Positions 10,611-22,794 of a DNA stretch of 64,000 nt are shown in pieces. A model generated the notes under the pieces. It worked only from the letters and a program-made list of their open reading frames with translations, did no database searches and was not told the DNA's origin. Position numbers and translations under genes: made by a program. Each line of letters opens with the position of its first letter. Position 1 is the first letter of the stretch. This DNA is from Haemaphysalis longicornis (lineage: Eukaryota; Arthropoda; Arachnida; Ixodida; Ixodidae): positions 97,950,820 to 98,014,819 of the forward strand of contig CM023450.1 in assembly GCA_013339765.2 (NCBI GenBank), in the 5' to 3' direction.

Positions 10611-12801
10611 ACACTCGCGCCGCTGTGGTCCGCTTGTGAGGGGCAGCAAAGCCTAAGCGAAAAAATCACCCGCTTTGATCTTTTAGGGCATTAAAAAGCG
10701 TTTTTCCGGTGATTCAGTTATTTTTCCAGCTTTTGACAACTCTTAATAACTCCAAGCTGTATACCGCACAAGTTTGCAACGAACGAGGAGAGAGAGACCA
10801 ACTTTCTTCAGAGCATCGGTCAGACAATCATGTGTAACTCGTCCTTTCTAGCTTATTTGCGAGGTTCAGGGCTCAGACCTCCTCAATAAGTATGTAAAAT
10901 GCGTAGGCCCCCCTAAAGTATTTTTGAGATGCTCTTATGAAGACTCAACAGTGAATGCTACGCACCAAGCAGCGCGTGCTTAAACGCGCATCGCAAAGCA
11001 GGAAACAAAGCTGTCGTCTTCTATTTTATTCGTTGTTGCGTTGTTGACTTGTATCAGGTGAATGTTTTTTCTATGCCCAACTCATTAATTTCTCTGCACC
11101 GTCACACACGCAATGGTAGCGAAGCTTCGGGCGAAAAGCGGTTCAGAACCTATTGCCAGCGACATCAGCATGGGGGCTTATGGGGGTGGCGATTGAAGCG
11201 CGACTAGGTGAGGAGGGAACAAACACTAGTAACAAAAAACCAAGTTTCGTTCTACAACAAAACAACATTTATATTTTACGAACGATATTTATTTCTGAAT
11301 CACATTTATTTAGGCCCAGTGTGCAAATAATTTATGAAAATGCTGTTCATTCTCAAAAACCTTTTTTGTAGCGCCCTCTGAAGAATGGCAAATGTCATTG
11401 CTCTGTGATGCAGTCCCTGTAGTGTTCGGAAAGGCGCTCCTAAAGTTCGTCTGCTGGGAAACGCCCCTCGCATGTTTTGGTGGTGCGCATTTGCATTCGT
11501 TCTTCCTTGTTAATTTGGTGTGCTCTTAATTTTTGCTGTGCGTGGACTTGCGAGGTGCGTTGTATCGTCGGTGAACACGTTTAGTACCGTGCCCGGCGGG
11601 CACGGTGAACTACGGGACGATGCTGCCAACGGTTGGAGCGGAGCGCTTTCCTCGGTATCTACGGAAACGATGTGCTGCAAAAGGTTGCAACAGCAACTCA
11701 CGTACGCCTGGCGTTTTACTGCACCATTTTCCTCTCATTTGCACAGGTAACGCGAAACTATAGTACTTTTAATACGTGCACGGGGGTTGTGTAAGGGGAC
11801 GTGGTGGTGCTTCGAAAAAAAAAAATGGGTCTAAAGCTTTGTTATGTCACAGTTACCTCTTGGTTTCACCTCAGGCTGGCTTGGAGCATGTGGTGTCAAT
11901 TTTTCTAGGACTTCTCAGCGTAGTACCACTCGAATTTAAACGAGTCGCTTTGTCTATCTCAGTGTCTTCTCTATTGCATTACAATGCTTGTAGTAAGCTT
12001 CCCGCACTTGTATGCGCAAGCATTATTTCCATCGCAGTACTGTGTTGTGCTGCTCCATGCTGCGCTGCTGCCAGATCTTTCCTGCTATGTGCTTTTACAT
12101 ACTGCCGTCGCTTTCGTTTGAATTGATCCCTTTTTCCTCTTTGTACTTATCTGTTGCGACACTTTCCTAATAATGCAACCAGGAAATTGCAGGCGTGAAT
12201 GCTGAGTGCACTTCTGTAGAAACCCATGTCTACTTGATAAGACGCCGGTGCAGCTGCGGTGTGCTCGCTGCACTTTCGTGAATCGGCATTCCTGCGGCCC
12301 GGTTTTCTGCGTCAAGATGCAGTGCCTAGTTCTTTTCTCTTGTTTCGAAGTAGTTCTGCTGTTGACGCTTTCATTGTTCATAATGCTATGTGTTACGGGT
12401 CAAGTCAATTTTTCGGCGACTAAGGAAAATCATAATGCATGTAGTGCTCACGAACATTTTGTACTTATTGTATACGTGCTGATTTTGTGCAGTGTGGTAA
12501 ATTTGTTTTACGTTTATCCTGGAATAAAATTCAAATGTCCTGATTATAGCATGACTATGCGTTATTTCTTCTCTTAGAACAGTAGTACACAAACTGAGCA
12601 AGCATTATATAACCTTGATCTATACTTAAGGCACGCACGCAACCTGCGTATGTGCGACGCGTTTAAACCCAGCAGTGGCGTTGGTAGAAATTGGTATCGG
12701 GGTAAGGAGTGGGCACGTTTTTTATATGAAAGGGGGGCCGGGGAAAGTGGTCAAGTGCCATTTTGTGCTCTGTATCCCAAAGCAGAAAAAAAATTCCGGT
12801 C
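10611..12801. other. Unassigned 2.2 kb
   Basis: No domain-bearing reading frame, tRNA or recognisable repeat. Several short frames rich in Cys and Leu around 11900-12560 are compositional. Confidence 0.4.
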
Positions 12802-12820
12802 GGGGGGGGGGGGGGGGGGG
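12802..12820. repeat. Poly-G run (G19)
   Basis: Nineteen consecutive G residues; also a likely site of assembly error. Confidence 0.85.
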
Positions 12821-13910
12821 ACGTTTGCCACACACTGCAATCAAAATAAGCAACTGATTGCTTTTATACAGCAGTGGAAGGCATGAATACAGACTAAAGG
12901 TTGAGATACGATGCAAGATGTTTTTATATCATACGACAGTATGCTAAAGTACGTTTCTCTAGTCACGAGTATAAGCAGGCGTTGACTTGAAGCACACACG
13001 CCAAGGGCTCGCCAACTTGCGTCAGATGGCAATGACATGAGCCCTCAGCGATCAGAGGCCTGCTAAGGCTATTTTGAAGTCAAATTTTCCCGCTAATGCC
13101 ACCAAAATGACGTCACTTTCTGACCGGATCTTGCGTCACATCCTGTTTATTTTTTGTTCCGCCGGAAGTGTTCCCTCCTCACACAGATGGCGCTAAGCCC
13201 CATCAGCAGCTAAAGAGCCGCCATTTTCTGAACGTATGGGCTTTTATGGAAACTTCGCTACCAGTTATATTTACACACGTCTTATTAGGAGGTTTGGGGA
13301 TGTTTGAGAGGCGCACATAGTTCGTGCGGATATTTTCTTCAGGCTGTAAGGCATGCACTACCTTCTTCAGAAATTGGCTTTCGGTATGGCTGCGTACAAG
13401 AAAGTGCATATTCGCAGCGTGCGTTTATTCACATGCAAATGCAATGAGAAGGTTTGTGCTACTAAGGTCACTGGGACCTTATGTGCTACGCCACCACGAA
13501 ACGGTGCAGACGACGTTGTCCAGGGTACTCGAAGGCGACTTTTCCGCCCCGAATTTCTATCGTAACCAACGAACTGAATCTCAACCCAAATAGTTATGTC
13601 ATGATTACGGTGTTGAAGGCTTGATATACTCGCTAAGAAACGCAAGAAATAGTGTATACGTGCCGGTTTTCATTATTATGAAGAATCATGACCGATGAAT
13701 ATCTCCAAGCAGCTATTTATTGTTTTCCAACACCTTCAGGCATAAAGAACAGATGCTTGCCTACTCGGGATGATGTTCCACGAACTGAAGAAAATTACTC
13801 TTACTCTCTGTCTTGGACTGAGGAACCCGCCCACAAACCAGCTCTGTTTTACTGCTAAAGTTTTCTCCTCCTCCTCCTCCTCGTACTCTTGAGTGCAGTG
13901 TTAGTGTAAC
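12821..13910. other. Unassigned stretch, with (CTC)n at 13863-13882
   Basis: Contains a short CTC microsatellite near 13866. No gene recognised. Confidence 0.4.
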
Positions 13911-15857
13911 GTACAGGTCTGCGCAGAAGTAAACGGAGCACGGGAGCGGTGGCCGAACTGCATCGCTGCGCCGCGTATGGGCGCTGACGGGAACCATGGA
14001 GCGCCGATCAAAGAGTGTGATCGCACTGCCCCCGCCGCCCTATCTGATATGTTTAATCGCCGCTCTGCTGGCGTGTCATGCTCGGCGGGACGGTAATCAA
14101 AAGGCAGCGTGGGGCTATAGAGGGGCGCTGTTCGCATTGCCGCTCGCAGGCATCAGCGGCGACCGAATCCGCTGCTTATGAGCTGGACGAAGCTGCGCGC
14201 GCCCGGAAACGTGCCTTTTGCGCCCTGTAAAGGGCGGCATAAAAGTGTAGGCCGCTGCGGTTCGGCATAGCATGTCATTGCTATATAATTAATCATCAGC
14301 CGGCAACAAAATTGCCGTGTACAATATAGAAAGCACATTCACAGACGTTTTCATTGGTTCAAAAAAAAAAAAAAATCTCGCTCACGACATTTCTTCTTTA
14401 ATTTTGGGTTTGTCCCAAGTTATTGCTGCCGGTCAGTCCAGGTCTGTTCTGGAAAAAGGGAAATAAAAATGTCCATGCGGTGCAAATTCTGTATTAGAGA
14501 ACACCGTCAAGAATAGGTACAATCGTTGCCTGCTATTACAGCGGGCCTCATACGGCGCATATTTTGTTGTCGCATGAACCCTTTCGCTCCCGTTGACGAG
14601 GATAGCCGTCATAAGATCTTGTACCAAGTTAACCGATTAAGAGCGTGGTCGCCATCGGTCATGACGACTATACTCGTCATCGGTCATTTTGAGGCCTTGA
14701 CGGTGCTTTTTTGCAAGACATTGAGGTCATGCGGTGAAGCTGATCTTTCAATTCAATGCGGAGTTTAAAGGAGCACTGACACAAAAATTTTATGTTTCAC
14801 TTTTATTGCTTTTATCGATGCTAATGGCCTGGCGAACCTGAAACAGCACTTCAAGTACTTCAGCGCGCGATAGTTAATTACATTGAACGGCCTGAAAACC
14901 GTTTGTTTCAAATTACCGCGCTTTCATCCCGAACGGCGCATATGACCGACTCCCTAACTGACCTCACCGCTTTGTGCGGACGTCACCGGCGCCCGCTCGA
15001 GAGGGCAATGCGCCCGCTCGCCGCTCGTGGGGCCGCGCGCATGAAGTGACGTCACGAGCTTTTGACGAGCGCTGCCGCGTCACTTCTTTTGGCTCTCCCT
15101 GGATGATGTCACGCTGATGTCCATTTGGCTGAGTGCCGCTCCGCGCGCTGCTCCGTCGGTGCGATAAATGAGATCCAATTAAACTATGTTCTTCGCGTCG
15201 CAGGCCGCTCATATTTCACCCAGGGTATTCTGTTGAGTGAAGGAAGCAAACTGTGCAATAATATTAACGCCGAAAATCTGTGTCAGTGCTCCTTTAATTT
15301 AAATCTGCAACACTTTCTTAACTAATATAAGGTGCTCGTTAAAAATAACAACGTCGGTTTTAATGCGTAACAGAATATGCGCCCTATGAGGCCCGCTGTA
15401 ATAGCAGGCAACGATTGTACCTATTCTTTACGGTGTTCTCTAATACAGAATTTCCACCACACGGACATTTTTTATTTCCCTTCCTTCAGAACAGACCTGG
15501 ACTGGCTGGGACAAACTCAAAATAAAATAAGAAATCTCGTAAGCGGGATTTTTCTCCGTTGCCGGGCGCGCGCAGCTTCGTCCAGCTCACGAGCAGCGGA
15601 TTCGGTCGCCACTGATGCTTGCGAGCGGGAATGCAAACAGCGCCCCTCTAAAGCCCCGCGCTGCCTTTTGAAGACCGCCCCGCCGAGCATGACACGCCAG
15701 CAGAGCGGTGATTAAACATATCAGATAGGGCGGCGGGGGCAGTGCGAACACACTCTTTGACCGGCGCTCCATGGTTCCCATCGGCGCCCATACGCGGCGC
15801 AGCGATGCAGTTCGGCCACCGCTCCCGTGCTCCGTTTACTTTTGCGCGGACCTGTAC
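13911..15857. mobile_element. Large fold-back inverted repeat (about 1.95 kb)
   Basis: The left arm (13911 to about 14575) reappears as its reverse complement in the right arm (about 15362-15857). The outer ends read GTACAGGTCTGCGCA and TGCGCGGACCTGTAC. Inner blocks, such as GCCTGCTATTACAGCGGGCC (14529) against GGCCCGCTGTAATAGCAGGC (15391), pair almost perfectly. The left arm has about 150 extra bases (14215-14365) missing from the right arm. The loop holds a TTAA MITE. No target duplication is obvious, so this may be a fold-back element or two copies joined head to head. Confidence 0.75.
14769..15293. mobile_element. TTAA MITE with AGGAGCACTGACAC ends (525 bp)
   Basis: It begins AGGAGCACTGACACAAAAAT, ends in TGTGTCAGTGCTCCT, and is flanked by TTAA (14765-14768 and 15294-15297). 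It carries no coding sequence. It belongs with 21022-21617, whose ends differ by a few bases, and sits in the loop of the fold-back repeat. Confidence 0.85.
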
Positions 15858-16536
15858 ATCTGAATATTGGGAAGGCATGGCTGTCGGAATTGTACCGAAT
15901 GTCCCTCAAGGTGTGAAGAAACATATTAGTGTATTTTACTGTATTTACCGTACACGTTACCCATTTTGCTCAATGAGCATCCATACTGATTAGAAGCGTG
16001 CACCAGCATGCGCCTATACACACCGTAGATTATTTGGAACTCAACCTACATTTTTCGCGCCCATAGTGCATGTCGGCACACTTTCATGCTATGACAACGT
16101 AAAGTGATGTGATACAATACTTTCCAGCATTCGGCAAGGATGCAAAAACTGTATTACCATACATACGATTACCAGGAATCGTAGTGCCTTCTGCCAAAGT
16201 CGAGAGCCCCGATGGCCTGGAATTTGTTTTCGTCTTGCATTTTCGCTGTTGTCGGTTTTTAGACTCTGGATGTTCCCTTTGTTCGAAAGAGTTTTGAATA
16301 CAGAAGCTGACGCCTAGCTCCGACTCTCCGCACAGGACCGGCTTCGCAGGAATGGGGCCACGCCGGCAATGTTTCTTCCGAAGCGGTGTCGAAAACTATA
16401 CTGTAAATCACGCCTTGAGCTAGAGTATGCGATTTTAAGTCTTTTATTGTGATAAAAAGTTGCGCATACGCAAAATCTGGTGCGGACAAACATGAAAAGT
16501 CAACTGAGCGCAAAGAAACAGAAGGCAGAGCGAGCC
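15858..16536. other. Unassigned stretch
   Basis: No gene or repeat recognised. Confidence 0.4.
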
Positions 16537-16690
16537 CGAGTGAAGCAGACGACAAATGCGAGAATCCCTAAGCTGACGTCACGAAGACGCCCTTCGCAGC
16601 GCCGCCCGTGGTCGCGCTCACCTCCAATAGCCAAGCGTGTCACTCATTATTACCATTATTTCATCTTTACGGTTATTAGTCTTTCTCTCC
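16537..16690. repeat. Short interspersed repeat, copy 2 (pairs with 10456-10610)
   Basis: Shares CCAAGCGTGT, ATTATTACCATTATT and TTTACGGTTATTAGTCTTTC with the first copy. The GACGTC-containing block is inverted relative to it. Confidence 0.55.
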
Positions 16691-16739
16691 TTCTCTCAGT
16701 TACAATGATTCGATGCATACCCACACGCGCACCTCCAAG

Positions 16740-17455
16740 CAAAAAATGACCGCGTATCTGTACCTTTCGTTTCAAATGTCGACGAAAGACGATTGTCGAC
16801 TGGCACCCCTGCCAAGTAAATGCTTCCCTACTCTTTCCCGCTCACCTCTCATGCCGTTCCTCTCTCGTATCGTTCCTCCCAATATAACACGCTAGAGGTT
16901 TGCTCATGCCCGTTTGAAGTCACCGCGTTCCACTGTCGGGTGCCTCGATGCTAGCGCCGTCGTACGGTGGATACGCGCGTGAATTGAGGCACCGTATTAC
17001 AATGTTTATAAAACCACGTTGCCCTACTCCACGAGCGTTCCAAGCTGATCGTGGAACCTATCCAGTGGAACCTTTTATTGCCGCTGCCGTTTGATTCTTA
17101 AATTCCGCCAGTAGCTATAGTAGCACAATGAACAGCAGGCGACGGTTTTCTGCAGTTGATGTAGTATTTCACTTGCTATCGCGAAAAACGCAAAAACCAA
17201 GCATCGATGCAGATTTTAATAATGGAACACTGCAAATATCACTTATGTATTGATTTTCTGCCTAATATTTGCGTAATGTCCTGTTCTTGTTCAACAATAT
17301 TTACAAGTATGAACATTGACACCGGTTTTGGACGTTTAGGTTTGGCAATGGGTATATAAAACTATTGCGCGGCTTGGGCTTCACTTTGGTCGGGTGGCTG
17401 AATCGAGTCACGGACAGACAGACCAAAATTTCTGCGTTTAAGTAGCCCAGAAAAA
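16740..17455 (-). repeat. Interspersed repeat R4, copy 1 (minus)
   Basis: Reverse-strand counterpart of 38413-39235 and 43430-44180. Shared landmarks on its sense strand are AGAAATTTTGGTCTGTCTGT, the CAGCCACCCG block, CTGCAGAAAACCGTCGCCTG, and GAGGTGAGCGGGAAAG. There is no open frame with recognisable domains. Confidence 0.75.
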
Positions 17456-17985
17456 TTCGCGCCAATACACCCTGTGAATGTGGTTGAAAAGCAAAGCTGT
17501 AAACGACACCCACAACGATTACCCATGTGACGTCACTTAAATTCACTCACGTCGCTCTACAAATAGTGAAACCAGAGAGAAGTGAAATGCAACCACATCC
17601 TCTATAATTTTCAAAGAGATATTCTTGGTAAGTTCTAAATTAATGCATGATGCATGAACGGTTGTTGGTTGAGTTGTATTGGTGTAGCGCATGAGTGGAA
17701 ACTCTTTTTATAAATGTAAAGCTGAAATCCGGTGTTAGACGATCTCACTTCTCCGTCTCTGCCCTCGCGGACGTAGGCGACGAGAGCGGCGGCAGAGACG
17801 AAGGAGGAGCAATAGGAGGAGGAGACGAAGGAGGAAATGCTTCTATTCAGATTTCTGAACGGCCCAGAGTGCGGTCCAGGGGAGTGGTTCCTTCTTCACT
17901 GGCGCCCATATGCAGTCCGTGCCGCCTGGGCTCTGTCCACCAGCTGAAGCTGGGTAGGCATAGAGGGGCTGGACAGCAGCATCTC
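17456..17985. other. Unassigned stretch; purine-rich (GGA)n-like patch at 17790-17840
   Basis: The region 17790-17840 is a run of GGAGGA/GACGAAGGAGG units. Nothing else recognised. Confidence 0.4.
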
Positions 17986-17988
17986 CCA

Positions 17989-19344
17989 TTACTCTTGTTC
18001 GGTAGTTGACGGCAAGAGAGGAGGGTGATCAGGGCTGAATTCGCACACCCCGATTATATGGCAGAGTGTTCCTACTTCTGAGCAAAATTTACATTCAGCG
18101 TCGTAGCGATTCGGGTGCAGTAAGTGAAGACGCGTCAAGTATGGGAAGGAGCCGGATTGTAAGAGCCGTAGTGTAGTTTCTATGGAAAGGTCAGGGTACG
18201 ACGAAGGTAGGGCCTGTCTCTGAAGGCGATAATGCTCGGTTATGTCCCTGAACGAAGCAAGCGGGTGACTGTCCTCGTGCAGCTCCATACACTGGGGGTA
18301 AAAGTGCACGCTTGGTGGGCGTATTCGTTGCCCTCGATGGAAGCGTGAGCGGGTGTCCAGATGAGCTGAATGGAACCATTTGGGGAGTGTTTTTTTAGCA
18401 CACGCAGTGCAGGTCGGCACACCAAAACCCAACTGGTAATTCCGGTAGGCTTGTTGGGAATCGGTGACTACCTTACAAACCCCTGGTTGAGTGAGAGCCA
18501 AGGCGAAGGCTGCCTCTTCTGCTGCCGTCATGTCTTCGGTCTTGAGTGAGGCACAAGCAAGGAGTTTGGTTCTGGAGGTAGCCACGATGATGGCGTACTA
18601 CTGCCCTCGATGTTGCGAGGCGTCAGTGTAGATAACTACATCATCCCAACAGAGGGTGGTGTTGAGCGCTTGAGCCCGTGCTTCTCGGCGACCCTCGTCG
18701 TGTGAGGGGTTGATATTTCTAAGCAAAGGGAGCACCTTTAGTTCTTGTCGCCAAAAGTCCAGGAGTACATCAAGCGGAGTGACATTCTGTGCTGCCCAGC
18801 CAATCTGGTGAAGGATGCGGCGACCCTCCGCAGTTCTGCTCATTCGGAGCTTCTGGATAGAAAGATGGCCTTCTATCAGCTCTTCCACCGTGTTGTGGAG
18901 CCCCATCCTCAGCAGCCTCTCTGTGGATGCACTCATGGGAAGACCAAGGGTCTGCTCAACCGCCATTCTAATCGTTATATCAAGCATCTTTATGTCCTCA
19001 TTGTCAAGAAGAGGAAAGGGGGGTGACGTAAGGAATTCTCGGGAGGACAAAATCGTGAATTAATCGAAATGTATCGGCTTCCTTGAGGCCTCGCTTCTTG
19101 GTGGTAACTCGCCTGATAATGTGTATGATTTTATTGATGATGCGTTCGAGGCGCTCAAGGATACGTCACTCTTGGTGTTGGCCTGGAGACGTAGGCACAG
19201 GATCTTGATACTGGGGCTTCGAATGACGGCTTGGTCATAAAGGAGTGTTTGAATGTCTTCCTTGATGTGGCGCTTGGCTTGAGGGCGGACGACATGGATC
19301 TCTGATTTTAGTGGAGAACACTGGAGGCCACAGGCTTCACCCAT
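17989..19344 (-). pseudogene. RNase H-bearing non-LTR retrotransposon (I/R1/Ingi-like), 5'-truncated
   Basis: On the minus strand this encodes the C-terminal part of a LINE polyprotein. 19344-19060 gives the post-palm region (GLQCSPLKSEIHVV). 19050-18598 gives the connector ending in VVIYTDAS, with the first catalytic Asp of RNase H. 18585-17989 continues it with EDMTAAEEAAFALAL and VVTDSQQAYRNY, covering the Glu and second Asp. It ends in a CKFC...H...C knuckle typical of these C-termini. The last two parts are in the same frame, split only by one TAG at 18595-18597. Another frame break lies near 19055. The palm with the catalytic Asp pair is absent, so the copy is dead. Confidence 0.8.
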
Positions 19345-19483
19345 TGTCGTACTAAAAGTGAGATGCCTTGCGTTGGTGTGAGCTTCCTTTAATCGCTATC
19401 GCGTGGCATTCAGCGAGAATGCAGGGGTTAAACCCGTCGATGTGCTTGGTGAGTGCACCACTTGTCTTCCCCGTCTCCGCGTG

Positions 19484-19562
19484 GGCTCGTAGCTAAATCG
19501 GTAAGACAACGGGCTCTGGCTTTGTTACTCTATTAGTTTCAGGTTCGATTCCTGTCGGTGCC
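19484..19562 (+). repeat. tRNA-like sequence (pseudo-tRNA or SINE head)
   Basis: A box TAGCTAAATCGGTA, B box GGTTCGATTCC, and a T arm whose stem pairs at four of five places. Only about five of seven acceptor pairs form and the anticodon arm is unclear. Probably not a functional tRNA. Confidence 0.45.
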
Positions 19563-20559
19563 AGTAAATTCTTTTATTTCTTCGCGGGAGTTTTCTGTTC
19601 ACACCAACGGTCGCAAAAGAACCCTTTGGGGTAGAGGTAAAAAAGCTTTGCTTTAAAGGACTGTCGTCTTTAAAGGGCATTTAACGGCAACATTTCCCTA
19701 CACCTCTACTTGTTTTCTTCTTTATTTCGCGCATGCTCAAACAACTCATGTAGCCCCCAGTACTTGTATCTAACACACCTGTCTAAATCGAAGGATACAA
19801 CGCATTCGCTAGCGCGCTACCCCTATCATATCCCACCCCCGTGTTTTTTCTCGTAATCTCATTTACTACTGCTCGGAGCATACCCGCGTTGGAATCGCAA
19901 AACAAATAGTACCCTTATTGAGAACGTAATTGCTACTCGTGTGATTGATATTTCTGTTACTAATAGGCTCAAATTAGTTATGCAGGCCTCAGTGCATGTA
20001 TCTAACACACGTTTATAAATGTAAGGCCTCAACGCATAGGGCCAGCTTTAGTCAGCTGGATTCACCGAGATGTCCTATTGGGATTGCGTGCTGGGCTCGC
20101 TTTCCGAGAACCCCTGGGTCGAATCCCGCTCAGCCTCTTAGTTACCCAAATTTTCTACCTGCTCGATTGGCTTTTTTATTGCTTTTTGAGCCGCGAGTCA
20201 TTTTGTGTGCCATCAGTTGGCCATTTGGGGCCGCCGTCTGTGTGCCAGAGACTTGCCACCTGGTCAGATACCTAATGCTTTCGAATTAATACTTTGAGTC
20301 GAAACACTCAAATACTATGGTCCGACAATATGGCAAACTGAGTGTTGACTGTTTTAGCGGAGAGGGACGAGAACAGAGGACATGCCATGTCATACTGGAA
20401 CTTGCAGCCCTAGTATAACAATCGACCCTCGTGTTTGCCGCGAACATTTCATAGAAGATGCAGCCTGCGTCTGGGCACACATGCCAATTTTTATTAGGAA
20501 AGCATTATGTAAAAACCAAACACAGTTCCACCCAGGCGAAACCTACGGTTACAGCGTAC
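19563..20559. other. Unassigned; diverged 230 bp-spaced duplication
   Basis: The text TGTATCTAACACAC occurs at 19766 and 19999, each followed by related sequence, so a small tandem duplication is likely. No gene recognised. Confidence 0.4.
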
Positions 20560-20800
20560 CTGTGGTTCTTTTCTGCCGGCTCGAACGTCAGTGCGCGCTC
20601 GCCCGAGGACGTCAGTGCGTCGCCGCGAAAATTCAATGGTTCGCGCAAAGGCAGCCAGACGTCAGTGGCAAGAGGCTTTCTCCCCTCTCCCTTCCCCACC
20701 GGCAGGGAGAGAAAACCGTCCCTGGGAGACCACTGCGCCCTCTATCGGTGGGTCTGGGAACCGGTTCCTACCACTGCGTGACGCATGACCTACAGCAGAC
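20560..20800 (+). repeat. Interspersed repeat R5, copy 1
   Basis: Contains GAGACCACTGCGCCCTCTAT with flanking CGCGCAAAGG and GGGAGAGAAAA blocks. The reverse complement occurs at 56180-56490. A short related piece, GCTCCCTCTGGCGGTGGGTT with GCCACTGCGTGAC, lies at 30333-30376. Confidence 0.65.
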
Positions 20801-21021
20801 TTACGAAAAGGCTCGACATGCGACAGCTTTGTTGTCATGTGTAATGTGTGGTGCATCGGCATGCGTCGGATACAACAAGCTTCGCTGCTAAAACAGTAAC
20901 GGCAGCCGGAATCGGCCACAGGAAGAAGGGGTGGTGGTCAAGCCTCGTAACCGGTGCTCTACATCCACGCCGTATGAAACACCGCTTTCGGGGTGCACTT
21001 GAGCCAGAATGCGTACCTTAA

Positions 21022-21617
21022 AGGAGTACTGACACGAAATTTTCGTGTTACGTTTTTTTCGCTGCTATGCGTGCCTACCAGCCCACTAATCATAAAATGA
21101 CAGATTAGACGGTCGAGCGCAGCGTAAACATTCATTTACGGCGTCGTTTATTCGTGCCAGTTTCGGTTTCGACTGAAAAACGCCGAGCGGCCGCCATAAC
21201 AGGATGTATCACAATGACGTCAACATTCTTGCCGCATCGCTGCCTCTCTGGAAGCGCGCGCGAGCGAGCGCACGCGCGCGCCCAGACCGGCCGAGGTCTT
21301 CGCCATCCCCACAGGCCCGGGCAGCATGACGTCAGTCCCAAAACCATGACGTGTACACACGCCCGAAGCAGCGCGCGCCAACCACAGCCAGCGCGTCGGC
21401 TTTGTCACGGGAGCCCCGACGTCGGCAGTTTGGGGCAAGTAGCACATGATGTCATGTCGGCCCGCTCTGGGCTTTCTCGTGCGGGCGAAGATTAAAATGG
21501 ATTTTAAATATGTTTCGCTGAACTGTTGCTGTTGAAACTTGCTGGGAGATATCTCCTGATAAAAAGGAAGCGTTTTACATAGTTATCACAGCTTTGAAAT
21601 TTCGTGTCAGTACTCCT
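21022..21617. mobile_element. TTAA MITE with AGGAGTACTGACAC ends (596 bp)
   Basis: The 21-bp terminal inverted repeats are perfect (21022-21042 and 21597-21617, starting AGGAGTACTGACACGAAA). TTAA flanks both ends (21018-21021 and 21618-21621). It has a GC-rich core with GCGCGCGAGCGAGCGC and no transposase. Same family as 14769-15293. Confidence 0.9.
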
Positions 21618-21756
21618 TTAAACGCGAAAGCGTTACGGCTTCCTTAGACGATGGTGGGGGTGGTGGTTGTGTGGGGCCAGGCGGGGTTAGCCTGGCTGAG
21701 TATGCCGGCAGTTGCCCCGCCCAAGCTGCTCCTAATTAGTCTATGTTAGAGTCCTT

Positions 21757-22020
21757 TTACCACGAGTTCGCCAGTTCCGCCTCCTGAAGAAAGCTTAGAG
21801 AAGGCGCGACGCGTCTCTGCGCAGCACTCCAATGTCCCCTTGGGAAGACGACGTGGTCCAGGGTGTTGTGTGGGGCTGCCAACTTTCGAAATGCTGAGAG
21901 CATTGCAGTCCGCTCGACATCATGCTCTGGGCAACACATTACATAGTGGTGTACATCCCCTATCACTGCACATGACGAACGCAGAGCTAGGCGATCGCGA
22001 CATTTCACTGCTACGTCACG
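21757..22020 (-). pseudogene. LINE polyprotein C-terminus, fragment
   Basis: The minus strand reads GDVHHYVMCCPEHDVERTAM, then about 40 residues ending LSFLQEAELANSW and a stop. This matches the conserved H...CP...R tail after the RNase H domain of I/R1/CR1-like elements, here without the RNase H domain. The downstream flank (21640-21750) is rich in CCACC on the minus strand, like a LINE 3' UTR. Confidence 0.65.
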
Positions 22021-22794
22021 ATTGTGTGCGCTTGATCTATGAAGCTACCGTAATACCGATTCTTAGCTTAGTGCCGAATGTCCTTGGGACTGGTTACACA
22101 CACAGTGAAGGTGATTATCCAATGACGATGACAGCTACCCTCATAACGCAAGGCAGGCTCCCCCCCGTTTGGCTGCGACGTCAACGTATACACCCACTCC
22201 GTAGGATCGGCCAGTGAAGACGACAGATGCAGGTCAAAGGTTCACCGGCGGTTCACCGATTGACGTTGCCATAATGCTTTCGCATTCAAAGCACGTCATG
22301 AGACTTGCGCTCTTGAGTAGTTTTTCAAATCGCCGCAGGAAATGAGCGATTGTGTGTTTGTATTTGACAGGTGTTGGGACATATGTCCATAAGGACTTGC
22401 GAGTGACGATCGTTCGTTAGCTTGTGAAGTCGTAATAAACAGATCGCTTGTAGGGGAGGAATAAGAAGGGTATTTAGAGTAACTCCCCGCTTCCCGCCCG
22501 GAAGCTCTGACAAGACGCACCAGCGAGCTTTATAACGAAAAACCCCAAGGTTTTGGAATAAAAAAAAAATCGATACCAACGTGGGCGACGTAGTAGTAGT
22601 GGAAGTATTAAGTGTTGTTTGCTAAGGCCGACTTACCCTTTCATGAAACTGCCGGTGATTGCCCCATCGTAAACAATGCATGAAGACACGGACTAGAGAA
22701 GAAGGTACACACGTCGTGTGTCCCCTCTGGGCTCGCCTGTACGCGTTCTCGCCTAAAGGGCGACCGGTGATGTGTGCGTGCTTCGACGGGACAA
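22021..22794. other. Unassigned stretch
   Basis: No gene or repeat recognised. Confidence 0.4.

Noticed and set aside
20040..20135. tRNA-like sequence with B box GGGTCGAATCCC
   Set aside because: The nearest A-box candidate is too far away and no stems pair.
20380..20500. Possible THAP-domain end (RVCREHFIEDAACVW)
   Set aside because: The first Cys pair and Trp of a THAP domain are absent upstream; chance similarity is likely.
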